A stretch of 12,084 bases of DNA from Nitrospira defluvii (GCA_016199015.1 JACQHN010000332.1:1-12084), one strand, 5' to 3'; shown: positions 1 to 7,936, numbered from the stretch's first letter. Notes: generated from the letters alone by a model not told the origin. Numbers and translations: made by a program.

Positions 1-124
1 GTATTGCTGCTTCGGTATCTTCATCGTCTCCCCTTTCATGGGGACTGCGATTATACGTCACCCGTGGAAGACGAAATTTCGGGGGAAGCTCATCTACAAT
101 ATCAAGAACAGACAAAAACTCCAT
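1..124 (-). CDS. Possible N-terminus of a further minus-strand gene, cut by the window edge
   Basis: From ATG 124 the minus frame is open for 41 codons to the edge and begins MEFLSVLDIVDELPPKF, then a polar stretch ending in acidic residues. The first in-frame stop upstream is at 167. The composition looks protein-like and the strand agrees with all other genes, but there is no clear Shine-Dalgarno and 41 codons is too little to identify a family. The region 125-221 between it and the TylF-like gene shows no terminator or other feature. A plus-strand open frame over the same bases (4-246) is less credible because it runs into the end of the TylF-like gene. Confidence 0.3.
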   Translation of the reverse strand, partial: MEFLSVLDIVDELPPKFRLPRVTYNRSPHERGDDEDTEAAI

Positions 125-221
125 ACAAATTGATAAGGCTGACGATACGGGATAAGAGAATCGTGACTAGCAACTCGTGGTGGGGAACCGTCGTCACGTT
201 GCGGAGAAACTACAGCGGCAT

Positions 222-1061
222 TCAAGGCTTGAATAACAGCCCTTGACCGGTCGGTAAGTTAGCAATTTTGACGCCCTTACGCGCGGCAAACGTATCCATG
301 GCCTCCTTTTGTTTGCCAAAATTCAGCCACCCGTAGTCGTCAAGAATCACCGGAGCACCAGGCACCAATTTGTCCCAAAAGTATTCGATGGCAGCCTGCT
401 CAGGCACAACAATATTCATGTCTAAACATAAGTAGCACACGTGATCGATTGGCATGCTGGCCAATGTGTGCGGCACCTTCCCTCGTACAAGCTTGGCCTT
501 GGGGAATGGCGCAAAATTCATCCTGGCTCTTTCATAACAATCTTCATACAGTTTTTCATTTTCCTGCGCACGGCCCAGGAGACGCTCGTAGGGTGTGATC
601 TGATCTTCGGGAATACCTTGAAAGGTATCGAAGAGAAAAAACGCTTTCCCGGTGGAGTTGAAGTCAATGTAGTTGGCTACTGCCAATGACATAATGCCGG
701 TGTTCGTCCCGCACTCCACAAAATCACCTGGTAGCTGCTTCGCATGCCACGCTGCCCAACAACAGATATGAATCCGCCATTCGATATGGATGTCCTCAGA
801 GGAACCCGCTGGACGCGCAATCTTGTGTCCAGAGTCCATACCGGCCTTGTAGGCTGCCATGAACTTCTGGTCTTTGAGGAAATCAGTACTCTTGTGCCAG
901 ACCGTTAGGAAGTCCGCGTCATACGTCGGGACACCACGTTCATGGTGAAAGGCAGGAATCGGTGCTGCGAGATGCTGCTCGTCCGTAGCAGCATTGTGAG
1001 TGCCACTCGGCATGCATGGGAAGCGTGCCGCGATGCGCTTGAGAAAATCACGGATGGCCAT
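222..1061 (-). CDS. TylF/MycF-like SAM-dependent O-methyltransferase
   Basis: A 279-residue protein of the TylF/MycF macrocin O-methyltransferase-like family, which methylates sugar hydroxyls and often occurs in surface-polysaccharide clusters. Visible elements are the SAM motif GDFVECGTNTG (112-122), FDTFQGIP (144-151), the LDMN segment with D214, and VILDDYGW (238-245) with the D241/D242 pair. In characterised members the equivalent aspartates bind the catalytic metal. The C-terminus LPTGQGLLFKP is the usual family ending, so the gene is complete. The first 50 residues are a less conserved lead. The ATG at 1061 has AAGG 10 nt upstream, a moderate ribosome site. It lies 124 bp after the large fusion gene, on the same strand, and probably modifies the same glycan. 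The exact sugar and position are unknown. Confidence 0.88.
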   Translation of the reverse strand: MAIRDFLKRIAARFPCMPSGTHNAATDEQHLAAPIPAFHHERGVPTYDADFLTVWHKSTDFLKDQKFMAAYKAGMDSGHKIARPAGSSEDIHIEWRIHICCWAAWHAKQLPGDFVECGTNTGIMSLAVANYIDFNSTGKAFFLFDTFQGIPEDQITPYERLLGRAQENEKLYEDCYERARMNFAPFPKAKLVRGKVPHTLASMPIDHVCYLCLDMNIVVPEQAAIEYFWDKLVPGAPVILDDYGWLNFGKQKEAMDTFAARKGVKIANLPTGQGLLFKP

Positions 1062-1129
1062 CGAGGAGCTACCTTATCGAACTTCCTTGGAAGGGACCAC
1101 ATCTACAAGCCGTAACGGTCGAAGACAGT

Positions 1130-1143
1130 CTCCGGTTTCGGAG
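1130..1143. other. Short inverted repeat (5-bp stem, 4-nt loop)
   Basis: CTCCG and CGGAG are separated by four bases in the gap after the large fusion gene. It is small and could be chance, but it sits beside a longer hairpin. No T-run follows on either strand. Confidence 0.4.
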
Positions 1144-1157
1144 CTATCACGCGAACC

Positions 1158-1176
1158 GCCGACTCGCCCAGTCGGC
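1158..1176. other. Perfect 7-bp hairpin downstream of the large fusion gene
   Basis: GCCGACT and AGTCGGC flank a 5-base loop, starting 10 bases after the stop of the fusion gene in transcription direction. The stem is GC-rich and perfect. The minus-strand sequence after it (GGTTCGCG) lacks a T-run, so it is not a standard intrinsic terminator. It may instead protect or pause the transcript between two co-transcribed genes. Confidence 0.5.
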
Positions 1177-1185
1177 AATCCGTTC

Positions 1186-4100
1186 TTAGAGCTTTTTGCA
1201 AATAAATAAATCCTTGCTCAATACACCAGCGCTCGGCTCCGGGGTATCGACAAACGTGACATCGAAACCAATACGTCTCAATTGGGCCATCAGTTCTTGG
1301 CCATAGATTCGATAGACCAGAATGCCGTTATTGTTCATAGGGTCACCGTGGTATTGCTTTTCCATCAGATAGACATCCTCAACTCCTGAACTATCAACAC
1401 GGATCTGGTTCGCATGCCATCCTGGCACGTACGGAACGGTAAACACGTAGTGCCCGCCAGATCTGAGGCAGCGATAAATCTCACGATGTGCGGCTTCGTC
1501 TCTTCTCACATGCTCCATCACATCCGATGTCAGGATGATGTCGTATGAATTATCTGGAAATGGCATCGCTTGGAGGTCGACATTCAGGACCTTTGGCTTG
1601 ATGAGCTCTCCGAACGGCCGGTTGGGGTCATAAATCGATGAGGTATAAAATTCCGCCTCCTTCAAGAATTTAAACAAGGGGCTAAATCCGTCAGTATCGA
1701 ATATGACTGGTCCAGAGGGCGCGGCCGCGAGCTCGGCGATACTGCGCGCCCGATCACCTCCGACAAGATGAAGCACTCCCCCGGCAAGCGACCGATTCCG
1801 ACAACTTGCTCCACATATCTCACAGAGCAAACTCTCTCGAAGATTGTCAGATCCTAATGTCTTGAAATGAGTCTGTTCACCGCAGACATTGCAGACGCCG
1901 TAATAGGTCGCGGGCAGGTGACGTGTGCGGGCGGGGATTCGAAAGCTGTCGAAAAGGTCGGCGTAACATTTATGCGCCGATTCAAACGAATATCGATCTC
2001 TGACAATGGTGTATCCACGATCTGATAGTGTCTGCCACAGATTCTTATCCTGATACAGTTTTGCAATTCCGGCCGCGAGATCTTTGGCTGTATCTGCGAT
2101 CACCACATCACGGACGTCTTCCAATTCCATCCCTTCGAAAGCCACACTGGTACCGGCACAGGGAACCCCGTATGCCATACAACTCACAATCTTGCCCTTG
2201 ATACCAGCTCCATACCGCAAGGGATTGACGGAAAGTCGGCAGTGCGCCATGAGCTCTTCAAGGTTGGGCACATAGCCGGTGACAATCACATCGTCACAAG
2301 CGAGCCGCTGAACCGACTCAGGTGGACGGCTGCCCACGATGTAGAATTTGACGCCGGGCAGTTCGTCTCGAAGAATCGGGAACACATCTGTCACAAAATA
2401 CTGCACGGCATCTACATTCGGGAGGTGTTGATACCCTCCCAAAAAAAGAATATCTTGGGTGTCCTCAAAGGCCACGCTACGTGCATAACGGTCATGCACA
2501 GCCGAGATGACGGAGAGTTTCGCGCGCGGGACTTCTTTTTGAAGAATGGCCTTTTCACACTCGCTTACGACGATCGTACAATCGACATGGGCAACGAGCC
2601 CCAATTCCTGAGCCTTCCGCCTCTCAGCCTGCTTGGCTAATTGTGTGTTCCCCTCAATCTCTGCCTGCCGCTGTTCGCGCAGATAATGAATATCGGCCGT
2701 ATCATACAGAACTTTTGCGGATGGACAGTGCTTCCGATAACTTGCCAGATGTTTTTCAGTGACGTCGGGGCGGCAGGACAGGATGAGATCGTATTTTGCT
2801 CCTTCTCGTGCCAAATGCTCATCCAACGTTGCCACATACGGCCAATACAGGCAATGCACTCCACGACGCTGAAGGTCTTTCGTGTAGTGTTCTATAAACG
2901 TCAGGTCATCTGCGATGAAGGTAACCTGATAGGAAAGTGACTGAAAGATCTTAATGAAGTTGTAGATCTTCAAAGAGCCGGCGTCTTGGTCAGGGGTCGG
3001 GGTACACGCATCCACCACCAGAATCCGCTTTGTGACGGCGCGTTCCCGTTCAAGCTCTGGCCGTTCTCCCGGAGCGGCATGCCCCACAAGGACCGAAGCC
3101 CATCTGTGAAACAGCTTCTCCTTATTGACCACCTGATGTCTTTTGACACCCTGGGAAACTTTTTTGCCAGAGCTGGCGCCCTCGAAGTGAATGATTTCAG
3201 CCTTCGGCTGATACAAGACTGCCTTGCCGGCTTGCCGAACCTTAAACGCGAGATCGGAGTCTTCTCCATAGGCCGGAGAATAGTGATCATCAAAGCCTCC
3301 CAGCTGTGAGAAAAAATCCTTGGGAAGCAAGATGCAGGCGCCTGAACAATAATCCACCTCCCGCAGATAACAGTATTCCGGCTTGTCAGGATCGTCGAAT
3401 CGTCCATAGTTCCAAGCCGATCCGTCATTCCAAACAATCGATCCCGCTTCCTGCAAGCTACCATCCGGATACAGCAATTTGGCGCCGACCAGCCCCGCAT
3501 TTGGGACCAATTCAAATGTCTGCACCAATTCATCGAGCCAATGAGACTGCACGATCGTGTCATTATTCAGAAACAGTAGGTACTGCCCTTGGGCAATCTT
3601 GGCGCCGGCATTGCAGGACCCAATAAACCCCTGATTCGTTTCGTTTCTAAGCGTTCGAATGCCCGAGATGTCACTGAGCATACGAGGAGTTTCATCACTC
3701 GAACAGTCATCGACCACGACCACTTCGAAGCGAATCGTTGTTCCGGTATCCTTGATTGACCTCAGGCAGGTATAGGTCACGAGTGGATGATTGTGGACAG
3801 GAATAATAACGGACACCAAGGGCTGGGCTGAGGATTGGATAGTGAGAGGAGCCCATGCCTTGGCGAAGAAATGCACCTGCTTCCGTTTTCTCGCCGGACG
3901 CCCTATGAGTCGTTGCGCTTTCTCGCCGATTTTTACTATCAGGGCTGGCATCCCATGCTGCCGCCACACGTTATAGGCTTTCCGGATCAAACTCGGCAGT
4001 GACCGAATTTTTTGCATGCTACCGGCGACAGGCAACCATCTCCTGGCAGGCCCATCTGACTTCCTCTCCCCCACAAGCCACCTGAGGAAACGGATCCCCG

Positions 4101-5043
4101 CGTCGTAGATACTACGTCGCTTGGTGTACGGAGGGAATATCCGATTGGTGGCCTCCTTTGCCCGGCAGATGAAACGCCATCCATTCGACGACTTTATTTG
4201 CTGCAACTCGCCCGCGACCGCGACAAGCCTTGCCTCTTTCTCCTCCAGTTCACTCGCGATGCGATTGGCCCAGTGACCAATTTGCTGTTGTTCCTTCCAC
4301 AGATCAGACTCCTGGTCGAGAAATACCGATGTTGCTCTATGCTCACGAGCGATGATCTCTTGATCCCCGCAGATAGCGATGTAGTACATGGGAGCGTCCA
4401 AGCAAGGTACCCCTGTGTCGTCCTTGTCTCCTGCCCCGCTATATGCGGCGTAGGTATTCTCGCGTGCCGACGTGCTGAGAGGAAATACTACGGACCCGGT
4501 AGCCAACCGTTGTCCATAGTAGGCAACAGACCTAAACCTTGCAGTGAGCAACTCATTCAGCTCGTTCCAGTCTAATTCCTTAACATGATAGGGATTAGGC
4601 GGGGTGGGCCCTTCGGAGTACACCGTTCGATTCGGGGAAGAAAGAAGAAGCACTCCTTCTGGTTTCAGGACACGCTTGATCTCGTTCAACATATCCTGGT
4701 GCCGATCATGGTGCTCGATCGTTTCGAATGAAGTGACCAGATCCACCGAACGGTCCCGCAACGGCAACTCGCCGCAACTGCCCGTCGCGAATGATAGATT
4801 GTGTCGATCCTGATAGCGTTCGGTAGCGTAGCGGGTACACTCAACACTGAGGTCGATCCCTACGACTCTTGTAGCCACTCGGGCAAGGATGACTGCACCG
4901 TATCCTTCTCCAGATGCTACATCCAAAACAACCTTCCCTTTTGCCCAATCCAGAGCGAGTAAATACCGGTGTAAATGTTCGTACTTAATCTGGCCTCCTA
5001 GGGCCGGTACGTATCGTTCACCGGTAAATGGCATATCAATCAT
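1186..5043 (-). CDS. Four-domain fusion: methyltransferase, coiled coil, GT2, GT4, zinc-ribbon methyltransferase
   Basis: A 1285-residue cytoplasmic protein. Residues 1-230 are a class I SAM methyltransferase with an intact motif I (VVLDVASGEGYG, 38-49), acidic D64, and IEHHD (109-113). Residues 243-285 look like a coiled coil ending in SSNGWRF. Residues 300-400 are basic and helical. Residues 408-645 are a GT2 (GT-A) glycosyltransferase: VSVIIPVHN, VVVDDCSSD (442-450), FLNNDT (491-496) as the metal/donor site, and GEDSDLAF (593-600). Residues 672-1035 are a GT4-type (GT-B) domain with YGAGIKGK (944-951). Residues 1048-1285 are a CxxC/CxxC zinc ribbon (C1051, C1054, C1074, C1077) plus a second methyltransferase-like domain with SDVMEHV (1173-1179). 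It probably builds and methylates the glycan exported by Wzm/Wzt. ATG 5043 has only a weak AGAAAGA upstream; ATG 5034 is an alternative. A 59-bp gap precedes it. Confidence 0.9.
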   Translation of the reverse strand: MIDMPFTGERYVPALGGQIKYEHLHRYLLALDWAKGKVVLDVASGEGYGAVILARVATRVVGIDLSVECTRYATERYQDRHNLSFATGSCGELPLRDRSVDLVTSFETIEHHDRHQDMLNEIKRVLKPEGVLLLSSPNRTVYSEGPTPPNPYHVKELDWNELNELLTARFRSVAYYGQRLATGSVVFPLSTSARENTYAAYSGAGDKDDTGVPCLDAPMYYIAICGDQEIIAREHRATSVFLDQESDLWKEQQQIGHWANRIASELEEKEARLVAVAGELQQIKSSNGWRFICRAKEATNRIFPPYTKRRSIYDAGIRFLRWLVGERKSDGPARRWLPVAGSMQKIRSLPSLIRKAYNVWRQHGMPALIVKIGEKAQRLIGRPARKRKQVHFFAKAWAPLTIQSSAQPLVSVIIPVHNHPLVTYTCLRSIKDTGTTIRFEVVVVDDCSSDETPRMLSDISGIRTLRNETNQGFIGSCNAGAKIAQGQYLLFLNNDTIVQSHWLDELVQTFELVPNAGLVGAKLLYPDGSLQEAGSIVWNDGSAWNYGRFDDPDKPEYCYLREVDYCSGACILLPKDFFSQLGGFDDHYSPAYGEDSDLAFKVRQAGKAVLYQPKAEIIHFEGASSGKKVSQGVKRHQVVNKEKLFHRWASVLVGHAAPGERPELERERAVTKRILVVDACTPTPDQDAGSLKIYNFIKIFQSLSYQVTFIADDLTFIEHYTKDLQRRGVHCLYWPYVATLDEHLAREGAKYDLILSCRPDVTEKHLASYRKHCPSAKVLYDTADIHYLREQRQAEIEGNTQLAKQAERRKAQELGLVAHVDCTIVVSECEKAILQKEVPRAKLSVISAVHDRYARSVAFEDTQDILFLGGYQHLPNVDAVQYFVTDVFPILRDELPGVKFYIVGSRPPESVQRLACDDVIVTGYVPNLEELMAHCRLSVNPLRYGAGIKGKIVSCMAYGVPCAGTSVAFEGMELEDVRDVVIADTAKDLAAGIAKLYQDKNLWQTLSDRGYTIVRDRYSFESAHKCYADLFDSFRIPARTRHLPATYYGVCNVCGEQTHFKTLGSDNLRESLLCEICGASCRNRSLAGGVLHLVGGDRARSIAELAAAPSGPVIFDTDGFSPLFKFLKEAEFYTSSIYDPNRPFGELIKPKVLNVDLQAMPFPDNSYDIILTSDVMEHVRRDEAAHREIYRCLRSGGHYVFTVPYVPGWHANQIRVDSSGVEDVYLMEKQYHGDPMNNNGILVYRIYGQELMAQLRRIGFDVTFVDTPEPSAGVLSKDLFICKKL

Positions 5044-5102
5044 ACTCGACGATTCTTTCTAAGTAAGCTTCAGACGTCTATGAATTTCTAGGTTCATCGA
5101 AG

Positions 5103-5804
5103 TTAGGCCACTGCAATCAATGCAAGGCCAGCAGGATAACAATACGACACAAGCCGACACTCGACAAAGCCCGCGCTAAGAGCAAAACACCACACATCGG
5201 CGCCGAATTCGGTATAGACACGCATCGATTCGTCGACGCAGGCAGGATGACCATGATAACTCGCCGAAAGACCTTGTCGTTCTTTCGTCAGTCTTCCAAT
5301 AATGATAGGCACGGTAAACACACAGGCCCCCCCTTTGCGAAGCACACGACGACATTCAGTTAAGCCTTTTACGGGGTCAGAGACATGCTCAAAAGTATCC
5401 GAATGCAGGACGATGTCAAACGAATTGCTCTCTAGGTTCAGCGCCATCATGTCGTACTCTGGGTAGTGCACCAACCGATGCCCTGGGATGTTCTCCAGAA
5501 CGCCGCTCAACGTGCCCGCTTCATTGATTTCCAATGTCTGCAAGGTACGGGCTACCGGCGTATGCACCCACTCCCTCAGTGAAAGCGTTGAGTGATGGTA
5601 GCGCAGGAAAGCATCCGCCAGAGCAATCGATCGCACATTGGAGCCGCAGCCGACACAAGTAGTTCCCTGCTGGACGTTAATATATTGGGCCTCACTACTC
5701 GACAGGTCCCATTGGGCAATAAGATCGCCCCATAACACATCGTGATGTGTGAAGTGTCCTCCTCCGCACACCCTACAGGGCGACAGAGTCATTGGCTTTT
5801 TCAT
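5103..5804 (-). CDS. Zinc-ribbon SAM-dependent methyltransferase-like protein
   Basis: A 233-residue protein with two CxxC knuckles (C10/C13 and C50/C53), predicted to bind one zinc, followed by a class I methyltransferase-like fold. Late methyltransferase motifs are clear: FDIVLHSDTFEHV (129-141), then a RVLRKGG segment (153-159) and CVFTVPI (161-167). The usual glycine-rich SAM loop (GxGxG) is absent; the equivalent stretch reads LEINEAGTLSGVL (91-103). The same order of parts occurs at the C-terminus of the neighbouring 1285-residue protein, with shared SD..EHV, GG..VFTVP and YHG.P elements, so the two are homologous. The ATG at 5804 has AGGA 8 nt upstream and overlaps the end of wzt by 32 bp, so it is co-expressed with the exporter. 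It probably methylates or otherwise modifies the glycan; the substrate is unknown, and an inactive binding role is possible. Confidence 0.85.
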   Translation of the reverse strand: MKKPMTLSPCRVCGGGHFTHHDVLWGDLIAQWDLSSSEAQYINVQQGTTCVGCGSNVRSIALADAFLRYHHSTLSLREWVHTPVARTLQTLEINEAGTLSGVLENIPGHRLVHYPEYDMMALNLESNSFDIVLHSDTFEHVSDPVKGLTECRRVLRKGGACVFTVPIIIGRLTKERQGLSASYHGHPACVDESMRVYTEFGADVWCFALSAGFVECRLVSYCYPAGLALIAVA

Positions 5805-7122
5805 CGCGAGCGTCCTGCGTCAAATGCCGGCACAAATCAACATGCAGCAGTTCAACGGCAAACAGTCCAAAACACAGTTCTGAAGGAGCCGACCTAAATA
5901 CCAATGCATCATGAATCCAATGATGCTGCACATGACTCTCTTGCGTGCCCTCAGCGAGCGCGACACTCAGTGAGTAGTCCCCGGCCTGAAGAACCGGCAT
6001 CATGAACTCCAGTTCCGCGATAAATCGCGTCTCCGGCTCAACAGCATTCGCTGGTGCCCCTTGCCTCATCACGCAGACGTTCGCTCCGAAGAGAGACTGA
6101 CCAAGTCGATCTCGCACTAGAAATCCTACAATCGGACTCATAAGCCGTATCGACGTCTTGCACCAAACTCGCAGGGACACTCGTTCGCGTGCCCTTACCG
6201 TGTGAATGCATCGCTCGGCAGCACCACTGAATAAAACCTTTTCGATGCAGGCCTGACGGTCACCGAACATCCCCGCCCCATCACCAGCTTGCAGAGAAAC
6301 GCGACCGTCGGCGTTACCATGGACCTCGTCCAATCCTGGCACATCGGCGGAGGGCGACGTTCCATCCCAGGCGCCCGGATTCAGATAACGATCGCACACT
6401 CTCTTCGCCTCGCCGATACTGGCGACTCGCCCGCGTTCCAGCCATACGGCCGTGCGGCATAAGCTCAACACTGCCGCCGAGTCGTGACTGACAAACAACA
6501 CCGTTCCATGCTCCATGAACGTTCTCAGGAAGCGCATGCATTTCTGAACAAAGAACGCGTCGCCCACCGCCAGCGCTTCATCAATGACGAGAATATCCGC
6601 CTTTACATGCGCAATCACTGCAAAGGCCAGCCGGACCACCATCCCACTGGAATAGGTTTTCACGGGCTGATCGATGGCGATCCCAATGTCAGCAAACGCC
6701 AGTATGTCTTCCAACTGCGCATCGACGTCCTGCTGTGACAGTCCGAACAATGCCGCATTGAGAAAGACGTTCTCTCGCCCCGTGAACTCGGGATGAAAGC
6801 CCGCACCGAGTTCCAGCAACGCTGCCATACGTCCGTCAATTTCAACGCTGCCACTCGTCGGATACAGAGTCCCGACGATCAACTGCAACAGTGTGGATTT
6901 GCCTGACCCGTTTCGACCGATAATGCCAAGCGTTTCCCCCTTCTTCACCTCGAACGAGATGTTCTCCACTGCGAGGACCTCGCGATAATATTGCGTCGAG
7001 GTTCGTCCGAGGCACTTCTGCAAGGGGGGCAGGATCCACTGCTTGGCCCTATCGCACGGACGGTCGTACAACCGGTAGGTTTTGCACAGACCGCGGACCC
7101 GAATGGCACAATCAGAGGACAT
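5773..7122 (-). CDS. wzt: Polysaccharide ABC exporter ATPase with C-terminal cargo-binding-type domain (Wzt-like)
   Basis: A 449-residue ATPase partner of Wzm. Walker A is GRNGSGKST (69-77), the signature is YSSGM (157-161), Walker B is ILVIDE (177-182) followed by ALAVGD, and H213 is the switch histidine. FHPEFTGREN (109-118) is typical of Wzt/TagH/KpsT-like ATPases. After about 250 the protein continues for 200 residues, with a beta-rich region (about 290-430) in the position of the Wzt C-terminal carbohydrate-binding domain. In O-antigen systems such as O8/O9a of E. coli, that domain recognises the modified chain end before export. The frame could begin further upstream (7191), but ATG 7122 is preferred: GGAAGG lies 9 nt upstream and the family-typical N-terminus follows. 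It overlaps wzm by 11 bp. Its tail overlaps the next methyltransferase gene by 32 bp. Confidence 0.92.
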   Translation of the reverse strand: MSSDCAIRVRGLCKTYRLYDRPCDRAKQWILPPLQKCLGRTSTQYYREVLAVENISFEVKKGETLGIIGRNGSGKSTLLQLIVGTLYPTSGSVEIDGRMAALLELGAGFHPEFTGRENVFLNAALFGLSQQDVDAQLEDILAFADIGIAIDQPVKTYSSGMVVRLAFAVIAHVKADILVIDEALAVGDAFFVQKCMRFLRTFMEHGTVLFVSHDSAAVLSLCRTAVWLERGRVASIGEAKRVCDRYLNPGAWDGTSPSADVPGLDEVHGNADGRVSLQAGDGAGMFGDRQACIEKVLFSGAAERCIHTVRARERVSLRVWCKTSIRLMSPIVGFLVRDRLGQSLFGANVCVMRQGAPANAVEPETRFIAELEFMMPVLQAGDYSLSVALAEGTQESHVQHHWIHDALVFRSAPSELCFGLFAVELLHVDLCRHLTQDARDEKANDSVAL

Positions 7123-7936
7123 CAGCAAAGGCCTTCCGTGTCTTCTGGAACCAGAGCAATCCAAGCCACGCGACAAGGTAACTGCACACACAATAGACTC
7201 CGATCCCGACCCAGGCCGGGGCCTTTCCCCAAATGAGGATATCTTGAGCTTGAGTGATGAGAAAGGTGAGAGGGTTTGCGTACAGCAAGGCTCGATAGGA
7301 CTCAGGAAATGCCGAGGCTGGATACAAGACGGGCGAGAGAAACAACATAACGGTCATGACCGGCCCACTCGCCTGAGCAACGTCTCGTACAAACACACCG
7401 GCGGAGGCAAGAAACCAAGAGACGCCTATAGTGACGAAGGCCAGAGGTATCAGTAACAACGGCAAGACCAGCATTGTCCAATGGAGAGAATGATGTAGTA
7501 GACCATAAAATAGGATGAGCACCAGCGCACTGATGGCTGCGTGAAAGAGAGCCGTGCCCACCGAAGTCCACGCCAGGATCTCCAGCGGGAAGACCACCTT
7601 CTTGACATAGTTGCTGTGATTCACAATGAGTGACGGCGCACGCTGAACACTTTCGGCAAACAAGGCATGCACGATCAGACCGGAAAAGAGTAGCAGGCCG
7701 AAATCGAGCGCGCTCTCCCCCTCTCTCCCCCAGCGCATTCCAAAAGCGCCCCTGAAGACCAGCGTATAGACGGTCAGCATGACCATTGGGTGTAGGAATG
7801 CCCACAGGACTCCGAGCAGAGAGCCGCGATACCGGCTCACAATCTCCCGCTTGGTCAATTGTTGGATCAAATTCCAGTGGGTGGACATACTGGTGAGCAC
7901 CATGAGAGGAGAGAGGCCGTATTGCTGTGACAACAT
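7112..7936 (-). CDS. wzm: Polysaccharide ABC exporter permease (Wzm/KpsM-like)
   Basis: A 274-residue inner-membrane permease of the ABC-2 polysaccharide exporter class. The N-terminal cytoplasmic segment has QLTKREIVSRYRGSLLGVLW (26-45), a classic Wzm/RfbA/TagG signature, followed by about six helices (43-62, 78-96, 115-145, 152-180, 190-207, 241-263). YVKKVVFPLEIL (110-121) is another conserved family stretch. With Wzt it flips undecaprenyl-linked polysaccharide across the inner membrane. The start is uncertain: ATG at 7936 has only a weak GAAAG upstream, and in-frame ATGs at 7903 and 7888 would still leave the whole conserved region, so the protein may be up to 16 residues shorter. Its stop lies 11 bp inside the start of wzt, giving overlapping translation of the two subunits. 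Confidence 0.92.
   Translation of the reverse strand: MLSQQYGLSPLMVLTSMSTHWNLIQQLTKREIVSRYRGSLLGVLWAFLHPMVMLTVYTLVFRGAFGMRWGREGESALDFGLLLFSGLIVHALFAESVQRAPSLIVNHSNYVKKVVFPLEILAWTSVGTALFHAAISALVLILFYGLLHHSLHWTMLVLPLLLIPLAFVTIGVSWFLASAGVFVRDVAQASGPVMTVMLFLSPVLYPASAFPESYRALLYANPLTFLITQAQDILIWGKAPAWVGIGVYCVCSYLVAWLGLLWFQKTRKAFADVL
7132..7137 (-). promoter_or_regulatory. Shine-Dalgarno deciding the wzt start
   Basis: On the minus strand GGAAGG ends 9 nt before the ATG at 7122-7120. It lies within the 3' end of wzm and supports the internal ATG over the upstream in-frame ATG at 7191. Confidence 0.65.

Noticed and set aside
4..246. 80-codon plus-strand open frame at the left edge
   Set aside because: It would be the only plus-strand gene, runs into the end of the TylF-like gene, and has no recognisable motif or clear ribosome site.
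2970..3563. 197-codon minus-strand open frame inside the large fusion gene
   Set aside because: It overlaps the GT2 domain in another frame; its protein is rich in Arg, Ser and Trp and has no recognisable motif, while the main frame carries clear GT2 motifs.
5072..5079. 8-bp palindrome AGACGTCT in the gap before the fusion gene
   Set aside because: Too short and isolated to be called an operator; no second copy was seen nearby.
7302..7805. 167-codon minus-strand open frame inside wzm
   Set aside because: Cys- and Arg-rich shadow of the permease frame, which has the family signatures.
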